From Sipunculus nudus (taxonomy: Eukaryota; Annelida; Sipuncula; Golfingiida; Sipunculidae), in contig CM049306.1 in assembly GCA_026874595.1 (NCBI GenBank), positions 81,494,142-81,558,141 of the forward strand: 64,000 bases of DNA, in the 5' to 3' direction. How positions within the stretch are numbered: position 1 is the first letter of the stretch; the number at the start of each line of letters is the position of its first letter. Of this stretch, positions 13,821-23,919 are shown in pieces. The translations under genes were made by a program, and so were the position numbers. The notes beneath the pieces are model-generated. The model searched no databases. It was not told where the DNA came from and saw only the letters and a program-made list of their open reading frames with translations.

Positions 13821-14566
13821 GAACTGATTGTGTGAAAGAATATGGCTCCTGATTATGTCCTTTAAAGTGGCTTGATAAAGCACAGTCTCTCATGATGGAG
13901 CAAGGCCTTCTTATTGGAAGAAGGGAGTGCCTCATCAGGTGCTAAAAATTGTTTTAATTATATGGTTCACAAAATGTACATGTCACAATGACCTAATTTT
14001 CAAGGAGATTTCATCCATACCTGCCTGGAAAGATGTAAAGTCAGAACATTCTAGATCAAACAGTTACAAGTTTGCTAAGCCAATGGCCCACTGGATGACT
14101 GAATAAAGGACAACAGATCAAGACCCATCGATGCGGTCAACAATGTTGACAAAAGTCACAAAAGTCAAATTTACCTGCACTTGCCCCTAAAATTTAATGT
14201 AATTAACGTGGGATGACTTTGTGCAGCCTTGCCCAATATGAGTATAAAATTAGGTACCCTGAAAGATAAAAACCCACAAAAGGGCTTATCTACCAGTTAT
14301 GCAACAGCCAAGAACAATGAAATGTATTACACCTAAAATAGATAACCAACTTGCTTTAAATATATAGATACTTTGCAGTAATGCCAAATTAACACAATTA
14401 CTATCAGGCCGTTAGATGCCAGAAGACTTTTTTACAAGTCAAGCCATGAAACTCAGCTGACTAGACAAGTCAGGTCAAGTTTGTCAGGTCATAACTGTGT
14501 GTCCAACAATGCTCCAGCCACGGCTATATTTCATGGAAATAATGGATACGATTTGAATATACTTAC

Positions 14567-17022
14567 AGTTTAATCATGGTGATGATATATCTTCCTCTAG
14601 TGCCAAGTTTTGCTGACTTGCAGAACTGACTTCCTCTCGTTGCCTCCTTTTCTTCTTCTTTCTAGGAGCAGCAGATGTGGCTGGTGCTGACTCTTGTGCA
14701 ACACTGGCAAGACCACTGAGATCTGATGAAGTCCCTGACTCCAATAACTGGGTCTGACTGTCCCCAGAACTTATAGTCCGCCTGCGGGTGTGGTTACTCC
14801 GGGGTCGTCTGTTCACAGAATTATCATTATTATCACCAATACTATCTACATTTTCAGGGGGTTGAGGTAACTTTCTATATGGCACAGTTTTCTTTTGGCT
14901 ATCTATACTGGACATTTCAACATTTTTATCAAAATTGGGGTCTCCCTTAAGAACAGAGTTATCCAAGTTGAGCATTTTTTTTGACAATTTTTGGCCATCT
15001 GGTAATGCGAGGTCCACATCTCGGATTGGCAAATGTCTGTGATCAAGAGGAGCTAATCTTATTGGATGTCTTGGGACCTTTGGAACTTGGTCACCAGCAT
15101 CCTCAGTTTCTATTACACTATCAACTTCCCTATCCGCAGTGTTGAGATTGCTTATTTCAATGTCTTCATCTATGGGGACTTTCCGTTTTTTCTTCTTTCT
15201 CTTTTTCTTTGGTGATTTCTGAATAACTAGCTGAGGATCTAGGTCACCGCCCATGTTCTGTTGATTCGTGCCCTTCTTCTCCATGCTGATACCTGGGTCT
15301 GTTTCATGACTGACCCAACCACCATTGTCTCTGTACTTCTTACTCATATCCTTCTCAACCGTCCCTCTCCCAGAGTCATTACTAATTCTCTCCTCAAAAG
15401 CATCTTCATCAACCATGTCATCATGCATAAAACCCTGCAAATCTTCAACCAGAGTTTCTTCCTTTTCTTTTGATAATGGAAGCTGGTCTACATCAGGCAT
15501 GCTTTTACTTGTATGAAAAATTATTTCCTTCTGTTCCTGTTTCCCGTGGCCTTTCCTCTCCCCTTTTTGTCTATGTTCCCTCCTGCCAGTACTCAGACTT
15601 CCGTAGGACTTGGCATGGGTTGTTTGAGCTACTTTCTGTCCATACTCAGTTCGCACTGACAGAGGGTCTGATGTTGAAAATGGATCTAGTGCTTCACCAT
15701 CATGAGAGTCGTAATCACTTGTATCCTCATCTACTTGCAAAAAGTCTCGAGATCCAAACACATCACATTTTCTCGTGGTTGGAACTGGCCTGACATTTTG
15801 AACATCTTCCTCTCGTGACACATCTTTATTAGATTCATGGAGGCTCTCTTGGGATTTTTTCCCAAACGTTTGTACATGTAATCCTTCAGTTGTTGCAAAA
15901 AGCACAGGAACATTAGACCTTGTTTTGTTACCTTCATTCTCTCTCCTGCCTGAATCCACACTATGATGGTCTGGTGAACGATTCGGGGAAGCGTCGTTAA
16001 TTTGAATGCTCTTACGGCACAAAATGAGATTCTTAAATTTCTGCCAAACTTCTTTCCTCCAAAAGAAAGTAGCAAAGGGCAGAAACATTGGGTGTGCAAA
16101 TTTCATCCATGTAAAAGCAAAGTCCAGTTGCCAGGGGTAAGTAAATAGAGCCCCAGCTGCTATTTCTCCACTGTTACGATACTCTTCAATATAATTTAAC
16201 AAAAGATACGGTCCCTGAAATATACACCACAGAATCACTAGACTTCCTATGTATTTGGCTGCATTCATCTCAACCCACAGTCTTGGATAATCAAGGGATG
16301 TGTTAGAGTACATTTGTTGCTCTGTATTTCGATTTTCCTTTAGTTTTTCTTGAACTCCAGTTTTTATAATAATAACATAAAAGATAATGATCAAAATAAA
16401 TGGCAATATATACCCAAACAGAGATGTCATCGCTATATAAATCACTGAAGATCTTTCTGCTATAGAACACAAGTATCTTGCAGGGAACGGCCTGGCACGG
16501 ATTACTCCCATTATGATAGGACTGGATAAAACAGTTGCATGTACCCAAGAGTAAACGATGAGCACATTGGTCCTTGCAAATGTTAAACGTGTATTGTATT
16601 TTGATAGATCAATAACCATAAGAAAACGGTCAAAACTCATGAGCGTTAGACTGAGACACATGGATATACTTGTTGTCTGTATCATGCATGCATGAAAATG
16701 ACATAGAAAACTCCCATAATCCCATTTTTCTAGAATAGTGGAGCCCAGGATCAACGGCATGTTCAGGCCACAGTCGATGAGGTTTGCGATTGCAGCGCTT
16801 ATGACAAACAGATTCAGCATTGACCTCTTTAGACGATGACTCTGCGCAATGGTGGCAAGCAGGACACAGTTTCCAACGAAGCCAATGATGATAAAAAGGG
16901 CCATGAAGGCCACCCTTGTTGCCATGTGGGTGATGCCTGTCTGCACCAGGGTGTTGTTGGGCGTCGGTGACAGGGTTGACGTCGGAAGCGCCCCCTCCAC
17001 TGCAGGGTCACCCATCTTGACT
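14567..17022 (-). other. GPCR coding exon with flanking splice sites
   Basis: On the minus strand an acceptor (GGTTGTCTTTCAG) ends at 17023, seven bases before the ATG at 17015. A donor, GTAAGTAT, begins at 14566, seven bases after the TGA. The entire coding region is therefore in one exon, with introns in the 5' and 3' UTRs. A stop so close to the last junction should not trigger nonsense-mediated decay. Confidence 0.65.
14574..17015 (-). CDS. orphan class A (rhodopsin-like) GPCR, 813 aa, long cytoplasmic tail
   Basis: Predicted plasma-membrane G-protein coupled receptor; ligand and G protein are unknown. Residues (from the ATG at 17015): N-glycosylation sequon at N20; TM1 about 33-58 with G48-N49; TM2 about 68-92 with D81; C105 at the top of TM3 and C183 in loop 2 form the expected disulfide; DRF at 129-131 replaces DRY; W157 in TM4; P205 in TM5; TM6 has W263 and P269 (a CWxP variant); TM7 has H308-P309 where NPxxY is usual. 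The tail (about 321-813) is polar and serine-rich, with two Lys/Arg clusters (one reads KKKRKKKKRK). An upstream in-frame ATG at 17057 would lie in the predicted intron, and the spliced 5' exon carries an in-frame stop, so 17015 is preferred. The class is secure; the subfamily could not be named. Confidence 0.9.
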   Translation of the reverse strand: MGDPAVEGALPTSTLSPTPNNTLVQTGITHMATRVAFMALFIIIGFVGNCVLLATIAQSHRLKRSMLNLFVISAAIANLIDCGLNMPLILGSTILEKWDYGSFLCHFHACMIQTTSISMCLSLTLMSFDRFLMVIDLSKYNTRLTFARTNVLIVYSWVHATVLSSPIIMGVIRARPFPARYLCSIAERSSVIYIAMTSLFGYILPFILIIIFYVIIIKTGVQEKLKENRNTEQQMYSNTSLDYPRLWVEMNAAKYIGSLVILWCIFQGPYLLLNYIEEYRNSGEIAAGALFTYPWQLDFAFTWMKFAHPMFLPFATFFWRKEVWQKFKNLILCRKSIQINDASPNRSPDHHSVDSGRRENEGNKTRSNVPVLFATTEGLHVQTFGKKSQESLHESNKDVSREEDVQNVRPVPTTRKCDVFGSRDFLQVDEDTSDYDSHDGEALDPFSTSDPLSVRTEYGQKVAQTTHAKSYGSLSTGRREHRQKGERKGHGKQEQKEIIFHTSKSMPDVDQLPLSKEKEETLVEDLQGFMHDDMVDEDAFEERISNDSGRGTVEKDMSKKYRDNGGWVSHETDPGISMEKKGTNQQNMGGDLDPQLVIQKSPKKKRKKKKRKVPIDEDIEISNLNTADREVDSVIETEDAGDQVPKVPRHPIRLAPLDHRHLPIRDVDLALPDGQKLSKKMLNLDNSVLKGDPNFDKNVEMSSIDSQKKTVPYRKLPQPPENVDSIGDNNDNSVNRRPRSNHTRRRTISSGDSQTQLLESGTSSDLSGLASVAQESAPATSAAPRKKKKRRQREEVSSASQQNLALEEDISSP

Positions 17023-17640
17023 CTGAAAGACAACCAAAATCCTGGAATAATTAACATGTCACAGCCTGTCTGCAGATATGTACAATGTTTTCTTCTGTAA
17101 CAAAAAGTACATGAAGGTTATTACAGATAAAGCCCTGGTTAAGTAAATGGTTATATTTTTTTTTCTTTCTTTTTGAGTGGGCTCTGGTTTGTTGAATTTT
17201 TGCCTGTGCATTTTTTAATGACAATAATGCTTAATCATATTTATATAAGATACACAGCTGATAAGTCAGTTCTGATAACAGTACTGACTCAACAAGAATA
17301 AGGTTCTTCTCATCTCAATTTAAGAGTTTCTTAGCTCTGAAAATTGTCCTTTATTTACAAATGTAGGTGTACAATCATCAGATTTAGATGACTGAGTCAG
17401 ACTAAAACATTTTATTACATCTGTGAGTCTGGGTTGGATATATATTTTCCAGGTCACAACAAGCCAGTATGCTTTATCTTGAACCTATTTAGCATTGTAA
17501 CAAGCCATGTTTATGATATCGTGATCACTTTGTTAACAGGTCAGTGTTTTTTAGGACCACTTCCTGGTCCAGGTAATATATCCTGGTTATAAATCATGTT
17601 CCTTCTCACTAGACCTGATTTTAAATGAATGCGAGATGCA
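17023..17640 (-). other. 3' part of GPCR intron 1 (predicted)
   Basis: AT-rich sequence upstream of the coding exon. If the 5' UTR exon at 23718 is right, intron 1 runs from 23717 to 17023 and contains the repeats listed separately. Nothing else is recognised here. Confidence 0.4.
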
Positions 17641-17644
17641 GGCT

Positions 17645-17750
17645 TGGGACAAGTACATATACTTGTACTTTGTACTTGTACTCAAGTACAAAATTCTCAG
17701 TACTTGGCCTGTACTTGTACTTGGTACTTTTGGTACTTCTCGCCGAGAAG
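17645..17750. repeat. TACTTGTACT simple-sequence tract
   Basis: Repeated TACTTG/GTACTT words, including self-complementary AGTAC-type motifs, occur just before the 53-bp array. They may be the edge of a decayed transposon. Confidence 0.4.
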
Positions 17751-17982
17751 TAGGCAAATAACATGTACCACTCTTATAGTGTTATGAGTTTACATGTGAC
17801 ATGCAAGCATAAAACATGTAGCATTTTAAAGTGTTCTGATTTTACATGTGACCTGTGAGCATAGCAATATGTAGTACTATTAAGTATTCTGATTTAACAT
17901 GCAACAAGTAAGCATAATAATATGTGGCACAATAAAAAATCATTTTATATGTGACAAGTAAGCAAAATAATATGCAGAAATA

Positions 17983-18320
17983 TGGCCCAGAAAAAAATGT
18001 TAGGTTCTTTTTTTCTCTAGGGCACTTTTTTCAGAAATCATTGTGCAAGGGTGATTTTTTTTTACCTTTTTTGTATGTTTCCAAAAAAATGTCTTATGAT
18101 CAGGGAAAAGCATGATAATAAAAGTATTGTTTTGCTTAACAGGTAAAAGCACTACATAATAAAGGAAATCTTATAAAAAATTGTATTATTTTATTTTCTT
18201 GAAAGAAATGTCCAAAATGCTTGAGCTCAAAATTGGTGGTTTCTATATAAAATCAAAATAAAAAATTTTGATGCAGGGTGTTAAAATTGACGTGCACGGT
18301 GCCTGATAACCTAACCCTTT
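17983..18320 (-). mobile_element. MITE, GGTATGGTTCTCAGGCAC family, diverged copy 1
   Basis: Reverse-orientation, diverged member of the family described for 22663-23007. It shares AATCATTGTGC, GATCAGGGAAAAGCATGA, AGGTAAAAGCACTACA and AAATGTCCAAAATGCTTGAG, and ends in GGTGCCTGATAACCTAACCC. The outer terminal repeat seems to be cut off by the next insertion. Confidence 0.75.
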
Positions 18321-19698
18321 AAGCAAACCTGTGAGCAAATGCGATGCAAAAAATCTGTCATCTAAAAGACTCTATTGGATTTGTTTTATTTGTTTTTATA
18401 TTTGCATTTACCTAGATTTTATAGGGAAAATGCTAAAAAACCTTTAAAAATCTTCTTCACCGAAACTGTCCTGCCAAATTGTTCAATATTTCACCGAAAT
18501 AATCCCTGATTCCAACTCTCTCAAGTTTGTTTTAATGGTCCAATTCTCAGGTGATTTTTGGCCGTGTTACAGGAAACTGAACTTAGTCATTTCTTAAAAA
18601 AAAAATACTGAAATTACAATTTCAGAAATGGCTGGAGCTATCATCATCAAATTTTATGCAAATTTTGGTCACATAAGTCATATCTGAAACTGAGATATTG
18701 GTGGCACCACCTACGTCTACCTTTTTAGTACAGGGATCATTGGTCATTAGTACATTAACACATAATTTCTAAGGAATAGCAGGAGCTAGCATCCTCAAAT
18801 TTTATGCAAAAATTTGTCACATATCAAATGTTGTGGTACTGAGATTTTTGTAGTGCCACCTGCATCAAATTACATTTTACAGGGGAAAAGCTTGATGACC
18901 TTTGAAAATCTTCTTCTTTGAAATAATTCAGCCATATTGTTCAATATTTCACAGAAATGATCCAAATGACAAGCTCTTTCTAGTCTGTTCAAATATATAT
19001 ATATATATAGAGTAAACCCAGTGCAGCCAGGTACAGGTCAAGCGATCACTCCTTGCAGAAGGTGCAGTTAGCAATTTGTTCTGGTTCACTCAGGGCAATT
19101 GCCTTCCTCACCTGAGCTTGGTCAGCCCAGTGTACCTGATTTAAGAGAAGTTTAATGTATTGGCCTGACATTTTGCCTTGTCCATTCATCTTTAATGGCT
19201 TTCTCATACACAAGACTGGTGTTGACACCTACAATGATTTTTGCACAGTGTATGTCCCTACTTATTTCTCAGGAGGAATTTAATATATCAGCCTGAAACT
19301 GGGCATATGTATACATCTCAGATTGTTTTGTTGTATAAAAGACTTGTGGCGCCACCTACACTGGCTTTATGCAATGGTGTAAATAGCCAAAGAGTGGTTT
19401 GTAGTATCTGCCTGAAATTTTACATGTCCATATATCTTTGATGGCTTTCTCTTACACAAGACTGGTGGCACTACCCACAATAATTTTGTGTATTGTGCAC
19501 CCATGCCAGTCTTTCAGCAGTTAAGTTTGTATATTGGTACTTGGACTCAGGTTCAAAAATTTTTAATTTGCATTGTACATATAATACATGCCACACAACT
19601 TGACACAAGTACTTGAAAAATAATGGTCCAGCATGGAAGCATTATACCTGATGAATATCTCATTGCACAGGTTTGCATTAGGCCTGTAGGCCTTGTTT
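18321..19698 (+). mobile_element. GCGAACCTGTGAGC inverted-repeat element, internally shortened copy
   Basis: Starts GCAAACCTGTGAGC and ends CACAGGTTTGCATTAGGCC, the same ends as the copy at 61047-63182. Internal phrases match in the same order: AATCTTCTTC, TCTCAAGTTTGTT, GGTGATTTTTGG, GAGATATTGGTGGCACCACC, TGCAGCCAGGTACAGGTCAA, CACAGTGTATGTCCC. It is about 760 bp shorter than that copy. There is no coding capacity. Confidence 0.75.
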
Positions 19699-19870
19699 TT
19701 TTGCATATTAAGTGTTCTGATTTTATATGTGGCATGCAGGCATATAACATGTAGTACTATATATTAAGTGTTCTGATTTTATATGTGACATGCAGCCATA
19801 TTACATGTATTACTAATAACTGTTCAGATTTAACATGTGACATTAAGACATAACATATGGCACTATGATT

Positions 19871-21440
19871 TGTTCCCCCACTGCACACATGTACTAAAGT
19901 GCTTCCTCTGTGGTTTCTGTGTACAATATTATGGCCATGGCCAAGGGCTGGTAGAATGGTAGTCTTATAGACCTCAAGACACCAAAAAGGGGCAAATACT
20001 GCCAAGAGCTATTTACCATCCTGTGTACACATATATACTGATGTAAACAAACTAAATGTATAACCTGTTTATAAGATTTCAACCATTTATTATATTTAAA
20101 ATATAAATTATATTTATGCTTTATCACCAAGTTATTACTACCTTTAACTACCCTTATAAAATGTCAATAAGTTTGAAAAATATTACATAAAACCAACAGC
20201 CATCATAAGTTCTCATAACTTGTATAAATACATCTTGAACCAAAGACAAATACAGAAAAAAAATTACCCAATAAAGCTGTAACTTTGGCAAAAACTTAGT
20301 CAGCAGCTGACAGATGACTGACAGCAGATGAAGAGAAGAGATACTGTGCCATCAGAAGAGCTAATATTGTTCACTGATGAAGATTAGACGGCAGGCCCAT
20401 CACATCTGAGAAGACTTTACCTGAATGATTCAGACTCAAAATTTATGACCTGCTGCACTGGAGGACTGAAAGTCACGATTTAATTTTTTTTCATTAGGCT
20501 AAACAGAAATGCTGATAAGAAGTAATTTGTAGCACTAATAAACCTGTCAGTGAACACTTTTTATCAATCAGGGGATACATATATGGCAAGGCTTAAAATG
20601 GATTTATAAACTCTCACTGTATAATCCATAAATCCTATAGCATACAGCTAAATCCATAGTCTGACTAATCAGGCTAAATGCAAGAATGAGGTACATTAAT
20701 AGACTGCGGGTTCCACTACCAAATACAATGATTAATTATTATGATATATTAAATGCTGTTGGTCTGTTGTCACGCAGTAATTTACAAGTACACACTATCA
20801 TGACACAGTGTAGTCCAACTGTCTCTTTTGTATCTCATTTGCACTCATGTACAAAATATCTTACAACTATTTCATTCAAAAAGTAGAATGACTATTGGGC
20901 TTGGAAAACCAATTTTCCAGATGTATGTGGGTTGGGGTACATTTGTAATTTTTGCCCAAAGCTGATCCTGAGAAAATGAACGTACCATAAATCTATTTTC
21001 CAATTGAACATGACCAAATAAGGTACAACCATAGCATACCTCACAAACATGAAACAAGGTATTAGGTGTTGATGCATATATATTATGCACTCTGATTTTT
21101 TCTCTCTTGAGAAATTACATGAATATGGATGCTCATAATAGGAGAAGGAGTCTATGGAACCTGGGTTCCCTGTTCGAGTAGGGGGGGTCAGGGGAAGTAG
21201 CCCCCACCTTACATTACATATCAATGTAAAATAATTGATTAGTTATGCTAATTAGTGGCTCTTTACCATAAGATTAAAACCCCCTGGTCTACATCACAGC
21301 TTACAAGGCCTTATATACATGCTGCTCCTCATAAGATTTGCAGTTTCGAAGCTGCGCCATATGACTTGTAATATAAATTCCTCCCTTGTATACTATGTAT
21401 TATTACTAATGTGCACATTCACTTGCAGACACAAACAGTA
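19871..21440 (-). other. predicted GPCR intron 1, no further feature
   Basis: Short frames on both strands lack domains. Nothing could be supported. Confidence 0.4.
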
Positions 21441-21730
21441 TAAGGCCGAAAATATAAAAAAAAGGTATGGTTCTCAGGCACTTTTCTTCAGAAATCAGTG
21501 CGAGCTGGCAGTATTTAATTTTTGACCTTTTTTTGTATGTTTCGATATAAATGTCACATGATCAGGGAAAAGCATGAAATAACAATTTTTTTTTCTGCTC
21601 AACAGTTAAAGCCACTACAGAACAAAGAAAATTGTATCAAAATTGCATTATTTTATCTTCTAGTAGGATGAAATCCAAAATAAAAACGTTTGATGTGGGG
21701 GTATGTGATATCAAAGGTGCTTGGGTGAAA
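21441..21730 (-). mobile_element. MITE, GGTATGGTTCTCAGGCAC family, copy 2
   Basis: Starts TAAGGCC, then AAGGTATGGTTCTCAGGCAC. It continues with ATGTTTCGATA, ATGATCAGGGAAAAGCATGA and AAAGCCACTACAGAAC, as the other reverse-orientation copies do. Its far end (GGTGCTTGGGTGA) is a decayed form of the terminal repeat. Confidence 0.8.
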
Positions 21731-21964
21731 TCTGTGCTGGAATATATTTTTCTAGTACAGCATCAAATGTGTGTTCGATCCTGTAAGGTATTCTATAATC
21801 ACTCTCCTAATGGTAAATGAATGCTCTTCATGGAAGAATTAATGCACCAGTATTAATAAACATTATAACACAAATCTTAGGAATGTCACCCGTTCAATTA
21901 AACTGGATTTTATAATCTAAAACTCGGAAAGCAATAAGACAGTGAGCCATGGGATTTACATTTG

Positions 21965-22110
21965 CAGTGAAACCTATCTGAAAGACCATCTATCTAATAA
22001 GACCACTTGCCAAGAAAGACCAACCTTGAATAATCCATTCACTTCATTAAGCATTCAAATTCAATTTTACTGACCTGTCCAATAGAACCACCTGTGACTA
22101 AGGGATCATA
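21965..22110. repeat. fragment related to the CAGTCAAACCTGTCT transposon end
   Basis: CAGTGAAACCTATCTGAAAG followed by several GACCA phrases resembles the left end of the element at 36853. A partner end was not located, so this is probably a truncated relic. Confidence 0.4.
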
Positions 22111-22126
22111 TTTTGCCTTAGGCCAA

Positions 22127-22590
22127 TTGTGGCTCTGTTATCAACAGTCAGAGCCACAGGGCCCTGCCTTCATTTTTCTAGCAGATGGGAATGCATGCAT
22201 CTTCTGACAATGCACTCAGTTTTAGTACATGCATCTTATCTTTGAACATTTGTAAACTGGGGTGACTGTTTCAGCCAGCTGTATGCAGTTCACATGTTAA
22301 ATCATCACTGCTGTGAGTGTCCTTGTAACTGGACCACTGGCTACACAAGACCACTGGATACACAGGTTGCTACCAGGGTTACATACTGGATTGTTTAAGC
22401 CGACCAGATGCATGTGTCACATTTCTGCTGGGTGGGTCAGGAAGTTAGCAGTGATGATGTAACATGTGCACTGCACACCATGGCTGAAACAATCACCCCA
22501 GCTCACCATTGTTAGAACATGCATGGTTCCCTTCCACTAGATAAATTAAGGCAGGGCCCTGTGGCTCTGTGTTTACAACAGAGCCACAAC
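22127..22590. mobile_element. inverted-repeat element whose ends are hairpins
   Basis: Both ends carry a terminal repeat of about 48 bp that contains GTGGCTCTG, a short loop, CAGAGCCAC, then AGGGCCCTGCCTT. Left repeat 22127-22178; right repeat about 22543-22590, inverted. Each end can fold by itself as well as pair with the other. The 360-bp centre is non-coding. A related left end is at 41623. It lies in predicted GPCR intron 1. No target duplication was resolved. Confidence 0.8.
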
Positions 22591-22662
22591 CGGGTATTAT
22601 TTTGCCTCTTCCAAAGCTGGTCTTATTACACCAGTCCTGATGCTTTTTTCTTCTAAATCTGG

Positions 22663-23007
22663 CTTAGGCCAAAAAAAATTAAAGGTATGGTTCTCAGGCA
22701 CCGCCCGCATCAATTTTAAACCCCCGCATCAAAACTTTTTATTTTGATTTCCAATAAAAACTTTCCAATTTTGAGCTGCTGCCGCTCAGACATTTCTTTC
22801 AAGAAGATAAAACCATACAATATCCTTTGTTTTGTAGTGCGTTTACTTATTTAGCAAAATAAAACTGTTATTTTCATGCTTTTCCCTTATCATTTGACAT
22901 TTTTATCGAAACATACCAAAAAAATTAAAATAAAAAAAGCGCCCACCCGCATTGATTTCTGAAAAAAAGTGCCTGAGAACCATACCCTTTTTTTATTTTG
23001 GCCTTAG
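22663..23007 (+). mobile_element. MITE, GGTATGGTTCTCAGGCAC family, best-preserved copy
   Basis: Ends are CTTAGGCC, an A-rich run, then AAGGTATGGTTCTCAGGCAC on the left. On the right are GTGCCTGAGAACCATACC, a T-rich run, then GGCCTTAG. The inverted repeat is therefore about 40 bp, with a near-perfect 18-bp core. The 345-bp element has no open frame, which fits a non-autonomous transposon. Shared internal landmarks include CGCATCAATTTTAA, GTTATTTTCATGCTTTTCCC, GACATTTTTATCGA and GATTTCTGAAAAAA. Confidence 0.85.
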
Positions 23008-23303
23008 TACCTGTAATTTGCACTTAAGGCAACCATTTCTTCCATGGCAGTACAGTACAGTCCAGCCACATGGCAAACTTTCAGTAACCTTGTCGTCACA
23101 ATCAATTGACATGATTTTACCTGCTATGTCATTAAGTATGGTTATCATTCTCATGCTGGCAGTAAACATCATATGAAAAATAAAGACTGTTTTGTAATAT
23201 TTTTGATATTTTTCAACACAATTTCAGCACAATGTAATATTAAAGATATTACTGTTTACAAGGACAATCAGAAGAATACCTCCAACAACCTCTCAGCAAA
23301 AAT

Positions 23304-23306
<3 letters not shown>

Positions 23307-23366
<60 letters not shown>
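23307..23366. repeat. (TA)n microsatellite, 60 bp
   Basis: Thirty uninterrupted TA units. The isoleucine/tyrosine-repeat frames on both strands are artefacts of this tract. Confidence 0.97.
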
Positions 23367-23370
<4 letters not shown>

Positions 23371-23717
23371 TGTAATATATAAAATATTATTAATTTTATA
23401 CAGTTTTTTTTCATTACATGTCTCAATTGTATGTAGTCAGTGACAAAAGCTAGATGTGAGCTTATGTTGTATTTGTTGACCATAAAATACCGACTTTAAA
23501 TAAAACTTCTTATCTTAATTAAAATATATGATAATAATATATTATTACAATAATAATAATATCATTAATTAACTTATATATTTGTATGTTTTTAATATGT
23601 GACAATGTTGTGTCAGTTGACCAGTTCCTGAATTGAAGCAAATGTTGAAGTAGATAAGCATTTCTGTCGTTTGACAGGACGGACACTGACTGACAGCACT
23701 GGACACAGTCAACTCAC

Positions 23718-23905
23718 CTGGGCTCCCTTAGCAGTCTGTGCAGCTACCCGTGTCTCGCGCAGACCATAGCGATCCAGCCAGCCACAAGCTTGCTGCAGCC
23801 CTCCATATCACAGATGACAGTTTTCATATCACAGATAACAGATGGACGGAATGTTAAGAGATTCTCACAGTTCAGAACTCAAACCTTACATGTTTGTTGA
23901 CAGTT
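23718..23905 (-). other. possible 5' non-coding exon of the GPCR gene
   Basis: The minus strand has a strong donor (GAGCCCAG followed by GTGAGT) with exon end at 23718, downstream of a YY1-type promoter motif. Joined to the coding exon at 17022, it places a TAG stop in frame upstream of the receptor ATG and no intervening in-frame ATG, as expected for a 5' UTR. The 5' limit is a guess from the promoter motif. No transcript supports it. Confidence 0.4.
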
Positions 23906-23916
23906 CAAGATGGCGG
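23906..23916 (-). promoter_or_regulatory. YY1-type motif CCGCCATCTTG, probable TATA-less promoter
   Basis: The plus strand reads CAAGATGGCGG, which is the YY1 core in minus orientation. Such sites often lie at or just downstream of the start point of TATA-less genes. The neighbouring 23.65-24.02 kb is richer in G+C and CpG than its surroundings. Together with the minus-strand donor at 23717 this suggests the GPCR promoter. Confidence 0.4.
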
Positions 23917-23919
23917 AGA

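Larger units (their letters stand above)
17757..19870. repeat. ~53-bp tandem array split by two insertions
   Basis: Units of 52-55 bp (consensus contains TTCTGATTTTACATGTGACA, AAGCAT, ATGTAGTACTATTAAGTG) lie at 17757-17982 (about four units) and again at 19705-19870 (about three). Between them are a MITE (17983-18320) and a copy of the large inverted-repeat element (18321-19698). The array is best read as one block that was later invaded. Confidence 0.75.

Noticed and set aside
15261-16548. Open frames on the plus strand and in other minus frames within the receptor
   Set aside because: Shadows of the long GPCR reading frame.
17016-17057. Receptor start at the upstream ATG (17057)
   Set aside because: A good splice acceptor lies between it and the ATG at 17015, so it is most likely intronic.
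20280-20480. Possible minus-strand exon with a donor-like GTAAAG near 20420
   Set aside because: No matching acceptor, no domain, and it would have to fit inside the long GPCR 5' intron without other support.
23173-23483. Tyr/Ile-repeat proteins on both strands (also at 36635, 37465 and 38284)
   Set aside because: Translations of (TA)n microsatellites.
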